DNA of 30,805 nucleotides from CAYMAZ01 sp964428185 (GTDB lineage: Bacteria > Bacteroidota > Bacteroidia > Bacteroidales > DTU049). Shown piece by piece: positions 24,309-30,805 of this stretch. Position 1 is the stretch's first letter, and the number at the start of each line of letters is the position of its first letter. The position numbers and the translations under genes were made by a program. A model generated the notes under the pieces. It was not told where the DNA came from. It saw only the letters and a list, made by a program, of their open reading frames with translations, and made no database searches. The stretch spans positions 1 to 30,805 of the forward strand of contig CAYRXH010000023.1 in NCBI GenBank assembly GCA_964428185.1, written 5' to 3'.

Positions 24309-25232
24309 ATGAAAAAAATTTTGCTTGCAACAGAAAAACCCTTTGCAAAAGTGGCAGTTGACGAGATAAAAGAGATTATTGCACAGGGAGGTTACGAGTG
24401 TGTGCTTCTTGAAAAATACACCGACAAATCACAACTTCTACAGGCTGTATCAGATGTACACGCAATTATTTTCAGAAGTGACATCATTGATGCAGAGGTC
24501 ATTGAAACTGCAAAAAACCTTGAGATAGCTGTCAGGGCAGGTGCAGGTTATGACAACATTGATCTGACTGCTTCTTCAAAGAACAATGTGGTGGTAATGA
24601 ATACCCCCGGCCAAAATTCTAATGCAGTGGCTGAACTGGCAATTGGAATGATGATCTATATGTCGCGTAATTTTTACAGTGGTTCAACTGGCAGTGAACT
24701 GAGCGGAAAAACATTGGGAATTCATGCATACGGATATGTTGGAAAACTGGTTGCAAAAATTGCCAAAGGCTTTGACATGAAGATTTATGCATTTGATCCA
24801 TTTATCCCTGCAACAACTATTGAATCTGATGGAGTAAATGTTGTCAACAGTGCAGAAGAACTATACAGCACATGTCAGTACGTTTCTCTTCATATTCCGG
24901 CCAATGAACAGACAAAAAAATCCATCGGTTTTCAGTTGTTAAATTCCATGCCTAAAGGAGCTACCCTTGTCAATACAGCCCGCAAGGAAGTGATTGATGA
25001 AGAAGGATTGATGAAGATGTTTGCAGAAAGAACAGACTTCAGGTATGTATCTGATATTGAACCATCATGCAAATCTGATATTGATGCAGCCTACGCAGGA
25101 CGTTATTTCTTCACTCCCAAGAAATGTGGAGCACAGACAGAAGAAGCTAACGTAAACGCAGGACTTGCAGCAGCACGGCAAATTGTTAAATTTTTCCAAT
25201 ACGGAGACAAAACATTTATGGTTAATAAATAA
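24309..25232 (+). CDS. serA: D-3-phosphoglycerate dehydrogenase, short Bacteroidota type
   Basis: 307 residues, without the ACT or ASB regulatory domains of long PGDHs. The core is clear: RAGAGYDNID (76-85), NTPGQNSNAVAEL (98-110), the NAD-binding turn GIHAYGYVG (137-145), and NTARKEVIDEE (222-232) with catalytic R225. E251 in DIEPS is the expected acid. The usual catalytic His of the TPHxGA motif is replaced: the text is TPKKCGAQTEEA, with K271 at the His position. The first Gly of GxGxxG is Ala140. These are known features of the Lys-type PGDHs of Bacteroides and Entamoeba. It oxidises 3-phosphoglycerate to 3-phosphohydroxypyruvate for SerC. Confidence 0.9.
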   Translation: MKKILLATEKPFAKVAVDEIKEIIAQGGYECVLLEKYTDKSQLLQAVSDVHAIIFRSDIIDAEVIETAKNLEIAVRAGAGYDNIDLTASSKNNVVVMNTPGQNSNAVAELAIGMMIYMSRNFYSGSTGSELSGKTLGIHAYGYVGKLVAKIAKGFDMKIYAFDPFIPATTIESDGVNVVNSAEELYSTCQYVSLHIPANEQTKKSIGFQLLNSMPKGATLVNTARKEVIDEEGLMKMFAERTDFRYVSDIEPSCKSDIDAAYAGRYFFTPKKCGAQTEEANVNAGLAAARQIVKFFQYGDKTFMVNK

Positions 25233-25278
25233 TTAATTATATTCGCAAAAATTATCTATTAATCAAGCGAAAACTACT

Positions 25279-25740
25279 ATGGAAACTAAAGAAAGACCAT
25301 TCAATTTCTTCAGATTTGAAGATTTACGCATTTATCACAAATCTCTGGATTATATCAAATGGATTTATGTAGCAGTTGCTGACTTCCCTCAAACCGAGCG
25401 TGATGAACTAGGAAGGAATTTTGTGAAAGCAGCTACCAACATAGCCGTTTATATTGCTGAAGGCTCAGGGAGGAATAAAAGCCAGTTCATTTATTATCTG
25501 AAAATGGCTAAAAGTTCCATTCGTGAATGTGTTGTTCTTTCAACTATTGCTCATCAAAATGGGATGTTATCAATTGAAAATGAAGAAGAATCAAGAAACT
25601 TCCTGATTGAAATATCCAAAATGGTTGGTGCATTGATCGCTTCACTGCAAAGAAGCAAACGCCCAGGTGAAGATGAAGAAGATGAACACGAAGGTGACAT
25701 AGATCTGGTTTCCCCCTCAAATGATCCGAATCTCTATTAA
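25279..25740 (+). CDS. Four-helix-bundle protein of the S23/23S-rRNA-intervening-sequence family
   Basis: 153 residues. The family pattern is visible: FRFEDLRIYHKSLDYIKWIY, DFPQTERDELGRNFVKAATNI, then YIAEGSGRNKSQFIYYLKMA and a final helix IEISKMVGALIASLQR. It should form an up-down four-helix bundle that oligomerises. Relatives occur inside 23S rRNA intervening sequences of spirochaetes, free-standing in Bacteroidota, and as accessory proteins of diversity-generating retroelements; the free-standing role is unknown. The last 25 residues are acidic and look disordered (GEDEEDEHEGD). It sits 46 nt after serA and 25 nt before the DUF1015 gene; no reverse transcriptase or rRNA is nearby. Confidence 0.87.
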   Translation: METKERPFNFFRFEDLRIYHKSLDYIKWIYVAVADFPQTERDELGRNFVKAATNIAVYIAEGSGRNKSQFIYYLKMAKSSIRECVVLSTIAHQNGMLSIENEEESRNFLIEISKMVGALIASLQRSKRPGEDEEDEHEGDIDLVSPSNDPNLY

Positions 25741-25765
25741 ACTCAATTAAAATTTCTAACATATT

Positions 25766-27016
25766 ATGGCAGTATTGAAACCCTTTAAAGGACTACGTCC
25801 TCCAATGGATATCGTCGAACGTTTATCTTGTTTACCTTACGATGTTATGAACAGCGAAGAAGCTGCAAGAATGGCTTCAGGAAAAGAAGAGTCACTTCTT
25901 CATGTTACCCGTGCTGAAATAGACTGTCCTCCAGGAACAGATACACACAGTGCAACTGTATATAACAAAGCCGTTGAAAATTTTAACAAAATGAAGCAAA
26001 ACGGATGGCTCCGCATAGATAATGAAGCCAGATTCTACATTTATGCCCAAACCATGAACGACAGAACTCAATATGGCATTGTAGGCTGCGCATGGTGTGA
26101 AGACTACTTCAACGAAGTCATTAAAAAACATGAACTGACAAGACCCGACAAGGAAGATGACAGAATGGTGCTCACAAGATATACCAATGCCAACATTGAA
26201 CCCGTGTTCTTCACTTATCGAGCAGTTCCTGAAATAGATGCCATTGTTTACTCCATTGTAAAAAATCAAAAACCTGACTATGACTTTGTTGCAGAAGACG
26301 GATTCGGCCATCATTTCTGGCCCGTCCTCAGTCCTGAAACAAATAAAAGAATAGAGGAATTATTTGTTACAAAAGTTCCGTCCCTGTACGTGGCTGACGG
26401 ACACCACCGAACTGCAGCTGCAAGCCGCATTGGTCGTGAAAAAGCCACCCAAAACCCGAATCATACAGGAAATGAAGAATACAACTACTTTATGGCTGTC
26501 AACTTCCCCGACAACCAACTGATGATCATTGACTATAACAGACTCGTGAAAGACCTGAACGGAATGACAACCGATGAATTTCTTGAAAAACTGTCGCAGG
26601 TGATGGAAATTGAAAAAATGGGCAAGGAAATCTACAAACCTGTCAAACTTCATGAATTCAGCCTGTATCTTGAAGGAATCTGGTATAAACTGAATGCCCG
26701 CCAAGGAACTTATGAAGATAATGACCCGATGAAAACACTGGATGTGAATGTGTTATCGCTTCATGTACTTGATAAAATACTTGGCATTACTGACCTAAGA
26801 ACCAGCAAACGTATTGATTTTGTCGGTGGAATCAGAGGTCTGGGGGCTTTGAAGGAAAGAGTTGACAGTGGCGAGATGAAAGCAGCATTTGCCCTGTATC
26901 CTGTATCAATGAAACAACTGATTGATATCGCTGATACCGGAAATATTATGCCACCAAAGACCACATGGTTTGAACCCAAATTAAGAAGCGGGCTGGTGAT
27001 ACATGTCCTTGATTAA
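25766..27016 (+). CDS. DUF1015 family protein
   Basis: 416 residues, the normal family length. It starts VLKPFKGLRPPMDIVERLSCLPYDV, then has LLHVTRAEID, the KKHELTRPDKEDDR motif (120-133) and the hallmark YVADGHHRTAAASR (208-221). No signal peptide or membrane segment, so cytoplasmic. Function is unassigned. Its DGHHR is reminiscent of the DGxHR-type motif of ParB/sulfiredoxin-fold enzymes, including free serine kinases, which is attractive next to serC and serA, but this is inference from motif and position. Fourth gene of the cluster; convergent with the carboxyltransferase gene. Confidence 0.88.
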   Translation: MAVLKPFKGLRPPMDIVERLSCLPYDVMNSEEAARMASGKEESLLHVTRAEIDCPPGTDTHSATVYNKAVENFNKMKQNGWLRIDNEARFYIYAQTMNDRTQYGIVGCAWCEDYFNEVIKKHELTRPDKEDDRMVLTRYTNANIEPVFFTYRAVPEIDAIVYSIVKNQKPDYDFVAEDGFGHHFWPVLSPETNKRIEELFVTKVPSLYVADGHHRTAAASRIGREKATQNPNHTGNEEYNYFMAVNFPDNQLMIIDYNRLVKDLNGMTTDEFLEKLSQVMEIEKMGKEIYKPVKLHEFSLYLEGIWYKLNARQGTYEDNDPMKTLDVNVLSLHVLDKILGITDLRTSKRIDFVGGIRGLGALKERVDSGEMKAAFALYPVSMKQLIDIADTGNIMPPKTTWFEPKLRSGLVIHVLD

Positions 27017-27148
27017 TTAGTTTTTCCATGTATACTTTCAGGCAGCATATATAAAAATCAGTTGATTAATATTTTTACTTAACTGCATGAACTTTTATAA
27101 TACTGTCAAAAATTTCTTGGGTGTATTAACCACAATAATTTTTCAACT

Positions 27149-28891
27149 TCATTTACAGCTATTATCTTTATCTTCATAATCAACCATAAATGAAAGCCAG
27201 TTATAGTTGTACAATCCCTCAAGTAAACGTTCTTTTTTCTGTTCGGGTGTTAGCGACTCATATTCCAGTTTGGCTCTGAGATGTTCCTGTTCAATTTTCA
27301 GTCTTTCTTCTTCTGCCTTTCTGCCATATGTGTCCATGAGTCTGTTTTTTAGAAAAGGAGCGGCCACATTGGGAAAAAGTTCAAGCAGCAGTTCATCTTT
27401 CTCATTTTCTGCAAGTTTATGACCACCAAACTCCGGAAAAACCGGGTTCAATTGCTTCTGATATGAAGAAGTATCGTAGGGAATTTCAACAGCATTGCCG
27501 GCAATTTTCTCACGAAAATCAGGATTAACAGGTATCGGTGTTTTTCCATAACTTCCCTTAACGAGGTTTACAAATTGAGTGTTGTTATTTGTATACCTGG
27601 GGAGCCCCTTGTTTTCATCTATAACACAATTTACAGCCTGCACTCCTACAATCTGGCTTGTGGGAGTAACCAAAGGTGGGCAGCCTGAATCATGTCTGAC
27701 CTCAGGGACAATTTCCAATACTTTATCCAGCAAATTTTCAAGTCCCAGTTGTTTCAGCTGGGCAAGCATGTTTGTGTACATCCCGCCAGGAATTTCTGCA
27801 CGCCTAACCATATCATTCGGAGGAGGAAATCCAAACCATTTATCAATTGCATGGGTGGCCTTGAGTAAACGTTCTTCATCTTTCATTTGAGCTGCTTCAA
27901 TTGCTTCATCAAATAACTTTTCAACATCAGCCGGAAGAGTATCTTTTGTCACATCAAATATCCGGGGAAACTCTTTATATGTATCAAATTCTGAAAGTTC
28001 CTGCCTGATATGAATCAGTTCTTTATTAATTGTATTTACAACTTCCATATCAATCTGCAAATCAATATTTAATTTTTTGCAGAACAGCCAAATTAGTTCA
28101 ATTGCAGGTGCTGCCGAACCGCCTGCAAACGACCAAATACAAGTATCAACAATATCCACCCCGTAAATTATAGATGTGAGTACTGATGCCAGACCAAATC
28201 CTGGGGTACTGTGTGTATGGAAATCAACCGGTACTTTCAGTTCCTTTTTGAGTTCGGGTATGAGTTCCCATGTTGCTTGAGGTGACATGAGACCTGCCAT
28301 ATCTTTAATGGTTATCATGTCAGCGCCAAGGGCTTCAATTGACTTTGCCTTATCAACAAAATAGGAAGTAGTAAAGACAGGTTTGAATTTTTTCTCCCTA
28401 GTGACAAGCCCGAAAAATCGTTTCTCGGGTTTGAACTTCGGATCAACTGTAAAACACACAGCTCCATCTGCTATGCCGTTATTTTCTTTTACATATCGTA
28501 TGGAACTTTCAAGATTTGAAATATCATTCAGCGCATCGAAAATCCTCATAATGTCAACGCCAGATTTAACTGCATGTCTGTTAAAGCCCTCTATAACCTG
28601 CTCAGGATAGGGATTGTATCCAAATAAATTACGTCCCCTTGAAAGCGCAGTAAGTTTTGAATTGTCTCCTACTGCTGCTTTTATCTTTTCCAGCCTATCC
28701 CATGGATTTTCATTAAGATAACGCATCACAGAATCGGGAACAGCACCACCCCACACCTCCAAAGCATAAAATCCGGCAAAACGGTAGTATGGAAGCACCC
28801 TGTCAACCTGTGCCTGGGTCATACGTGTGGCAAACATGGATTGTTGTCCGTCGCGTAAGGTTAAGTCTCTGATTAGTAATGTTTTTCCCAT
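27149..28891 (-). CDS. Biotin-dependent carboxyltransferase subunit (oxaloacetate decarboxylase alpha / PycB-like), no biotinyl domain
   Basis: 580 residues. A TIM-barrel carboxyltransferase domain starts RDLTLRDGQQSMFATRM, with metal ligand D14, K196 in MITIKDMAGL (the carbamylated Lys position) and H225/H227 in DFHTHSTPGFG. The conserved carboxylase domain follows, up to about residue 480. The C terminus after ~520 is a charged helix ending YEDKDNSCK. The biotin-attachment AMKM motif normally at the end of OadA/PycB is absent, so biotin must be on a separate protein. It transfers carboxyl groups between biotin and pyruvate/oxaloacetate; which complex (decarboxylase, transcarboxylase or carboxylase) cannot be decided. 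No beta/gamma membrane subunits are adjacent. Confidence 0.85.
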   Translation of the reverse strand: MGKTLLIRDLTLRDGQQSMFATRMTQAQVDRVLPYYRFAGFYALEVWGGAVPDSVMRYLNENPWDRLEKIKAAVGDNSKLTALSRGRNLFGYNPYPEQVIEGFNRHAVKSGVDIMRIFDALNDISNLESSIRYVKENNGIADGAVCFTVDPKFKPEKRFFGLVTREKKFKPVFTTSYFVDKAKSIEALGADMITIKDMAGLMSPQATWELIPELKKELKVPVDFHTHSTPGFGLASVLTSIIYGVDIVDTCIWSFAGGSAAPAIELIWLFCKKLNIDLQIDMEVVNTINKELIHIRQELSEFDTYKEFPRIFDVTKDTLPADVEKLFDEAIEAAQMKDEERLLKATHAIDKWFGFPPPNDMVRRAEIPGGMYTNMLAQLKQLGLENLLDKVLEIVPEVRHDSGCPPLVTPTSQIVGVQAVNCVIDENKGLPRYTNNNTQFVNLVKGSYGKTPIPVNPDFREKIAGNAVEIPYDTSSYQKQLNPVFPEFGGHKLAENEKDELLLELFPNVAAPFLKNRLMDTYGRKAEEERLKIEQEHLRAKLEYESLTPEQKKERLLEGLYNYNWLSFMVDYEDKDNSCK

Positions 28892-28916
28892 TAGGATATG
28901 TTTTATTCAAGAAGAC

Positions 28917-28948
28917 CAAAAATACAAATATTTCTGACATTCTATCAA
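28917..28948 (-). promoter_or_regulatory. Probable promoter of the carboxyltransferase gene
   Basis: Minus strand TATTTTTG (28924-28917) fits TAnnTTTG, 26 nt upstream of the ATG. A TTG at 28948-28946 with a 21-nt spacer is a weak -33. The 17 bases CAAAAATACAAATATTT (plus strand, 28917-28933) recur exactly at 30008-30024. Confidence 0.4.
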
Positions 28949-29286
28949 TTTTATGCGGAAATTTTTTAGTGTCATGAAAATTATATCATTGATTTTTCTG
29001 TCTGATAACAATATTGTCCGGGAAAAAAACATTAAAAGTTTGAAAAGCCTTGAAAATATTGTGTTTTTGAGATTCTTTTGCAAGCTGGGCTAACTTATGA
29101 AAATGGCAAATTTGTATAATATAAAACTCTCACATTCATAATATTATGTTTTGAATAAGAGTTATTTTATTTTTCTCGGACAATAGTGGACTGATAATAA
29201 ACAAACCTCCCCGCTTGTCACATACTTTGTATTTCTATTCTTGAATGCTTATGATTAATTTTGTGTCCACTGAAAAAACAGAGTTT
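28949..29286. other. Gene-poor AT-rich stretch
   Basis: No credible gene, tRNA or rRNA in either strand. It lies between the promoter of the carboxyltransferase gene and the end of the decayed gene. It contains a heptamer inverted repeat (AGTGGAC at 29185-29191, GTCCACT at 29265-29271) too short to call. Minus-strand reading frames here have several stops and may be further remnants of the adjacent pseudogene. Confidence 0.5.
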
Positions 29287-29425
29287 TCATGGGGTTGTTA
29301 TGAACATACTGTCTCCAATCAACTTCGCTTCTGAGTATTTAAAATTTTCCACAGACATATCAAAAACCTGCAAAGTTTTCACCAAGCCGCCCGATGCAGT
29401 TTACGAATAAAGATTAATTTTTTAA

Positions 29426-29440
29426 CCCAAATCCGTCATT
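29426..29440 (+). repeat. Left terminal inverted repeat of the MITE-like element
   Basis: CCCAAATCCGTCATT, the exact reverse complement of 29622-29636. Identity extends two bases outward as AA/TT, but those lie in the presumed TTTAA duplication. Confidence 0.8.
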
Positions 29441-29590
29441 GGAATTATTTGATAGTTATTTATTTGTCGGTAGAATCTAAATCTAATGCTTTCATAACTA
29501 GTAAGAAAATCTTACAGCAATAAAACAAAATTTTTTAATAGATATACAGCATCAAAGCTATTGACAATCAGTATGTTACAAAAATTATTT

Positions 29591-29609
29591 TCTAATGACG
29601 GTCATTAGA
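29591..29609. repeat. Subterminal palindrome of the MITE-like element
   Basis: TCTAATGAC, one centre base (G), GTCATTAGA: a perfect 9-bp palindrome. Its left arm plus GG (TCTAATGACGG) is repeated directly at 29619-29629, running into the right terminal repeat. It is therefore an extra, inward copy of the outer-end sequence and may bind transposase. Confidence 0.65.
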
Positions 29610-29621
29610 AATAATGAGTCT

Positions 29622-29636
29622 AATGACGGATTTGGG
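29622..29636 (-). repeat. Right terminal inverted repeat of the MITE-like element
   Basis: AATGACGGATTTGGG, the exact reverse complement of 29426-29440. The following TTTAA supplies the TAA that ends the upper part of the pseudogene. Confidence 0.8.
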
Positions 29637-30007
29637 TTTAATCTTCTGCATCCTTATCATTGACTGCAATCATATATATGTCATTTTTAAATGCGGCAAT
29701 ATCCTGAGGAATTACCGGCAAAGGAATCAACCAATCAAAAGTTAAATCCTCCCTGAACTTTGCCAGACATAGCTGGTATTTTGAAGAGTAGGAAGCGGTA
29801 TATTTTCCGTTGACCCGGATTCTTCCGCAGTTGCTTCCAAGAAAATACATATTGTTTGCATCATCAAAGATCTACTCACAGACAACAGCTCCGGTTGTAG
29901 CCTGAACAGGCAGCACATTCTAAGGGTTCAGGTTAAAGAAAAACAACGCAAAAAGAATGATCAGTAATCCAATATTTTTAATGATTTCCATATTTTGTGG
30001 TGAAACA

Positions 30008-30015
30008 CAAAAATA
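30008..30015 (-). promoter_or_regulatory. -7 element upstream of the pseudogene
   Basis: Minus strand TATTTTTG, 17 nt before the ATG at 29991, fits TAnnTTTG. It is part of the 17-base string shared with the carboxyltransferase promoter (28917-28933). A -33 box at proper spacing is not seen. Confidence 0.35.
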
Positions 30016-30051
30016 CAAATATTTGAACAACAAAATCAGAAATCAAATTTA

Positions 30052-30477
30052 TCAGAACCTGAATCTGTGATAATCCCAGGCTCTGAACTGTTGCAGTTTC
30101 AGTTCTTCACGTACTTTTTCGGCTAAAATGACAAATATTTTCAGATTTTGTGCTTCAAACCAACCTCTGGCCATTTCAACGCCCCTGCATGCATCGGCAA
30201 ATATAACATAAAATATAAGTTTATTTTTTTTCAGCCAGGCAATAGCAACATCTTCTCCATCGATTGCATCACTAAGTATTCCCAATTCTGGATATCCGTT
30301 TTTCATCAGCCACGCAAGTGCCTCCTCATCAGTACGAATGGCATTTGCCAGTGCTGCCAGCTCTTTGTATCCGTTATTAAGCAAAAAATGGAAAAAATCA
30401 GATTTGCCGTCAATGGCTTCGCCAAATGCCAGAAGCACCTTCACAGGATATTCGTACAAAAGTATTCGCTTTCTCAT
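30052..30477 (-). CDS. Hypothetical protein made of 25-residue helical repeats
   Basis: 141 residues from ATG 30477 (MRKRILLYEY); a TTG at 30501 would add eight residues but overlaps the upstream stop and has a less natural N terminus. From residue 15 the protein is four consecutive 25-residue units, starting LLAFGEAIDG (15-39), LAALANAIRT (40-64), LGILSDAIDG (65-89) and YVIFADACRG (90-114), with a fifth partial unit VILAEKVRE. Each has a first helix ending A(I/C), a polar turn, then a second helix (A.AWL.KNGY in the clearest copies). This suggests a small alpha-solenoid. No signal peptide, so probably cytoplasmic. I do not recognise the family. It lies 20 nt after the radical-SAM stop and is likely co-transcribed with it. 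Confidence 0.7.
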   Translation of the reverse strand: MRKRILLYEYPVKVLLAFGEAIDGKSDFFHFLLNNGYKELAALANAIRTDEEALAWLMKNGYPELGILSDAIDGEDVAIAWLKKNKLIFYVIFADACRGVEMARGWFEAQNLKIFVILAEKVREELKLQQFRAWDYHRFRF

Positions 30478-30497
30478 TGCTGTAAAAATACAAAAAA

Positions 30498-30803
30498 TCA
30501 ATAAATGTGAATGTCACAGGATGGAATATACTTTTTCAATATTCCGGCTGCCTTATTCAATTCTTCAATGCTTACTTTCTGCAGGGAATCCAAAGGAGTA
30601 CCCCTGGCAATGGAATAAAGCATCAAAGTTCTGGGATCAATCTTCTGCAGATGTTCCCCAATCTTCTTCAATTCTTCTTCAGTAGTATTGTTGAGCTCTT
30701 TTCCCTCAATTTCACCTTTTAACAGCAGTGTCTGAATGATAAGTTTGCCGTTGAATTTCTGCAACATACTGACAATTTCTTCAAGACGAATGTTGCTGTT
30801 GGG
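30498..30803 (-). CDS. Radical-SAM protein, C-terminal part (5' end outside window)
   Basis: The frame is open to the right edge; about 101 residues are present. Seen: FNGKLIIQTLLLKG, then NNTTEEELKKIGEHLQKIDP, then TLMLYSIARGTPLDSLQKVSIEEL. This order (a strand IQT..L.G, an N(T)T..E segment, a strand (V/L)M(I/L)YSI.R.TP, then L.KVS.EEL) is that of the C-terminal half of COG0731-like radical-SAM oxidoreductases. The CxxxCxxC cluster motif would be upstream and is not visible. The ATG at 30767 is internal. Substrate unknown. Confidence 0.7.
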   Translation of the reverse strand, partial: PNSNIRLEEIVSMLQKFNGKLIIQTLLLKGEIEGKELNNTTEEELKKIGEHLQKIDPRTLMLYSIARGTPLDSLQKVSIEELNKAAGILKKYIPSCDIHIY

Positions 30804-30805
30804 CT

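Larger units (their letters stand above)
29426..29636. mobile_element. MITE-like non-autonomous element, 211 bp
   Basis: Ends are perfect 15-bp inverted repeats, CCCAAATCCGTCATT (29426-29440) and AATGACGGATTTGGG (29622-29636), flanked by the direct repeat TTTAA (29421-29425 and 29637-29641), a plausible 5-bp target duplication. There is no ORF inside; the interior is about three-quarters A/T. This is the structure of a miniature inverted-repeat transposable element mobilised by a transposase elsewhere in the genome. The IS family that owns these ends cannot be named from the window. Confidence 0.75.
29287..29991 (-). pseudogene. Decayed secreted-protein gene, interrupted by a MITE-like element
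   Basis: A start at ATG 29991 gives a signal-peptide-like N terminus (MEIIKNIGLLIILFALFFF). The frame then meets TAG at 29922-29920 and TAG at 29874-29872, yet continues as convincing protein: IFDDANNMYFLGSNCGRIRV, and YQLCLAKFREDLTFDWLIPLP, like SBBP/beta-propeller repeats of secreted Bacteroidota proteins. The frame reaches TAA at 29640-29638, at the edge of a 211-bp inserted element. Removing the element and one 5-bp duplication keeps the same frame: KINLYS, another TAA (29403-29401), then 37 open codons (TASGGLVKTLQVFDMSVENF... IGDSMFITTP) to TGA 29289. So this is one gene with at least four nonsense codons plus an insertion. Intact homologues would be longer. Function of the ancestor is unknown. 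Confidence 0.7.

Noticed and set aside
25279..25740. Diversity-generating retroelement or rRNA intervening sequence suggested by the S23/Avd-like protein
   Set aside because: No reverse transcriptase, template/variable repeat or 23S rRNA is present in the window.
29185..29271. Heptamer inverted repeat AGTGGAC/GTCCACT as ends of a second small insertion
   Set aside because: Only 7 bp, no flanking duplication, and such pairs are expected by chance in AT-rich DNA.
29638..29991. Two in-frame TAG codons (and one at 2942) read as amber-to-Gln recoding
   Set aside because: Conserved genes here end in TAG (clpC, rng, serC, the mS38-like gene), and the same decayed frame also contains TAA and TGA stops, so nonsense decay is the simpler reading.

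Overview
The window reads as a chromosomal segment of a Bacteroidota bacterium, most like Bacteroidales. Three things point there. Several promoters match TTTG-N19/20-TAnnTTTG, the consensus of this phylum's primary sigma factor. The gene families are typical of it: the Bacteroidota-type phosphoglycerate dehydrogenase, a DUF1573 protein, an AlbA_2 gene overlapping a Mur-ligase-like gene, and a VGIGT-repeat tail-fibre-like protein. Recognisable Shine-Dalgarno sequences are scarce. No rRNA, tRNA or CRISPR array was seen.

Region 1 (1-3040) is an AT-rich accessory block on the plus strand. It holds the C-terminal end of a tail-fibre/adhesin-like protein, a small exported barrel-like protein, a subtilisin-like protease that stops before its catalytic serine, a small cysteine-rich lipoprotein, and a decayed coding fragment. 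Region 2 (3046-11495, minus strand) is housekeeping: a DUF1573 protein with an MFS transporter, an AlbA_2 protein overlapping mpl (murein tripeptide recycling), a TPR protein and gyrA. A terminator hairpin separates gyrA from the TPR gene. clpC (11736-14279) diverges from gyrA and has a clear promoter.

Region 3 (14336-17968, minus strand) runs HU, a 30-residue mS38/AURKAIP1-like ribosomal protein, rng, recX, prfB. The last three are packed with a 3-nt gap and a 4-nt overlap. prfB needs a programmed +1 frameshift. Region 4 (18220-22978) has a polysaccharide flippase translationally coupled to an M14 carboxypeptidase, and a convergent MATE exporter.

Region 5 (23166-27016) is a serine-biosynthesis cluster, serC-serA, continuing into an S23-type four-helix-bundle protein and a DUF1015 protein of unknown function. 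A carboxyltransferase subunit without a biotin domain (27149-28891) converges on it.

Region 6 (28892-30805) is a decayed stretch. A secreted-protein pseudogene carries several in-frame stops and is interrupted by a 211-bp MITE-like element with 15-bp terminal inverted repeats and a 5-bp target duplication. In-silico removal of the element rejoins one reading frame. Beyond it are a protein built of 25-residue repeats and the C-terminal end of a radical-SAM protein cut by the window edge.

The most interesting signals are the MITE-split pseudogene, the DUF1015 protein in the serine cluster, the prfB frameshift in a lineage poor in Shine-Dalgarno sites, the 30-residue ribosomal protein that automatic gene calling easily misses, and the 25-residue repeat protein.
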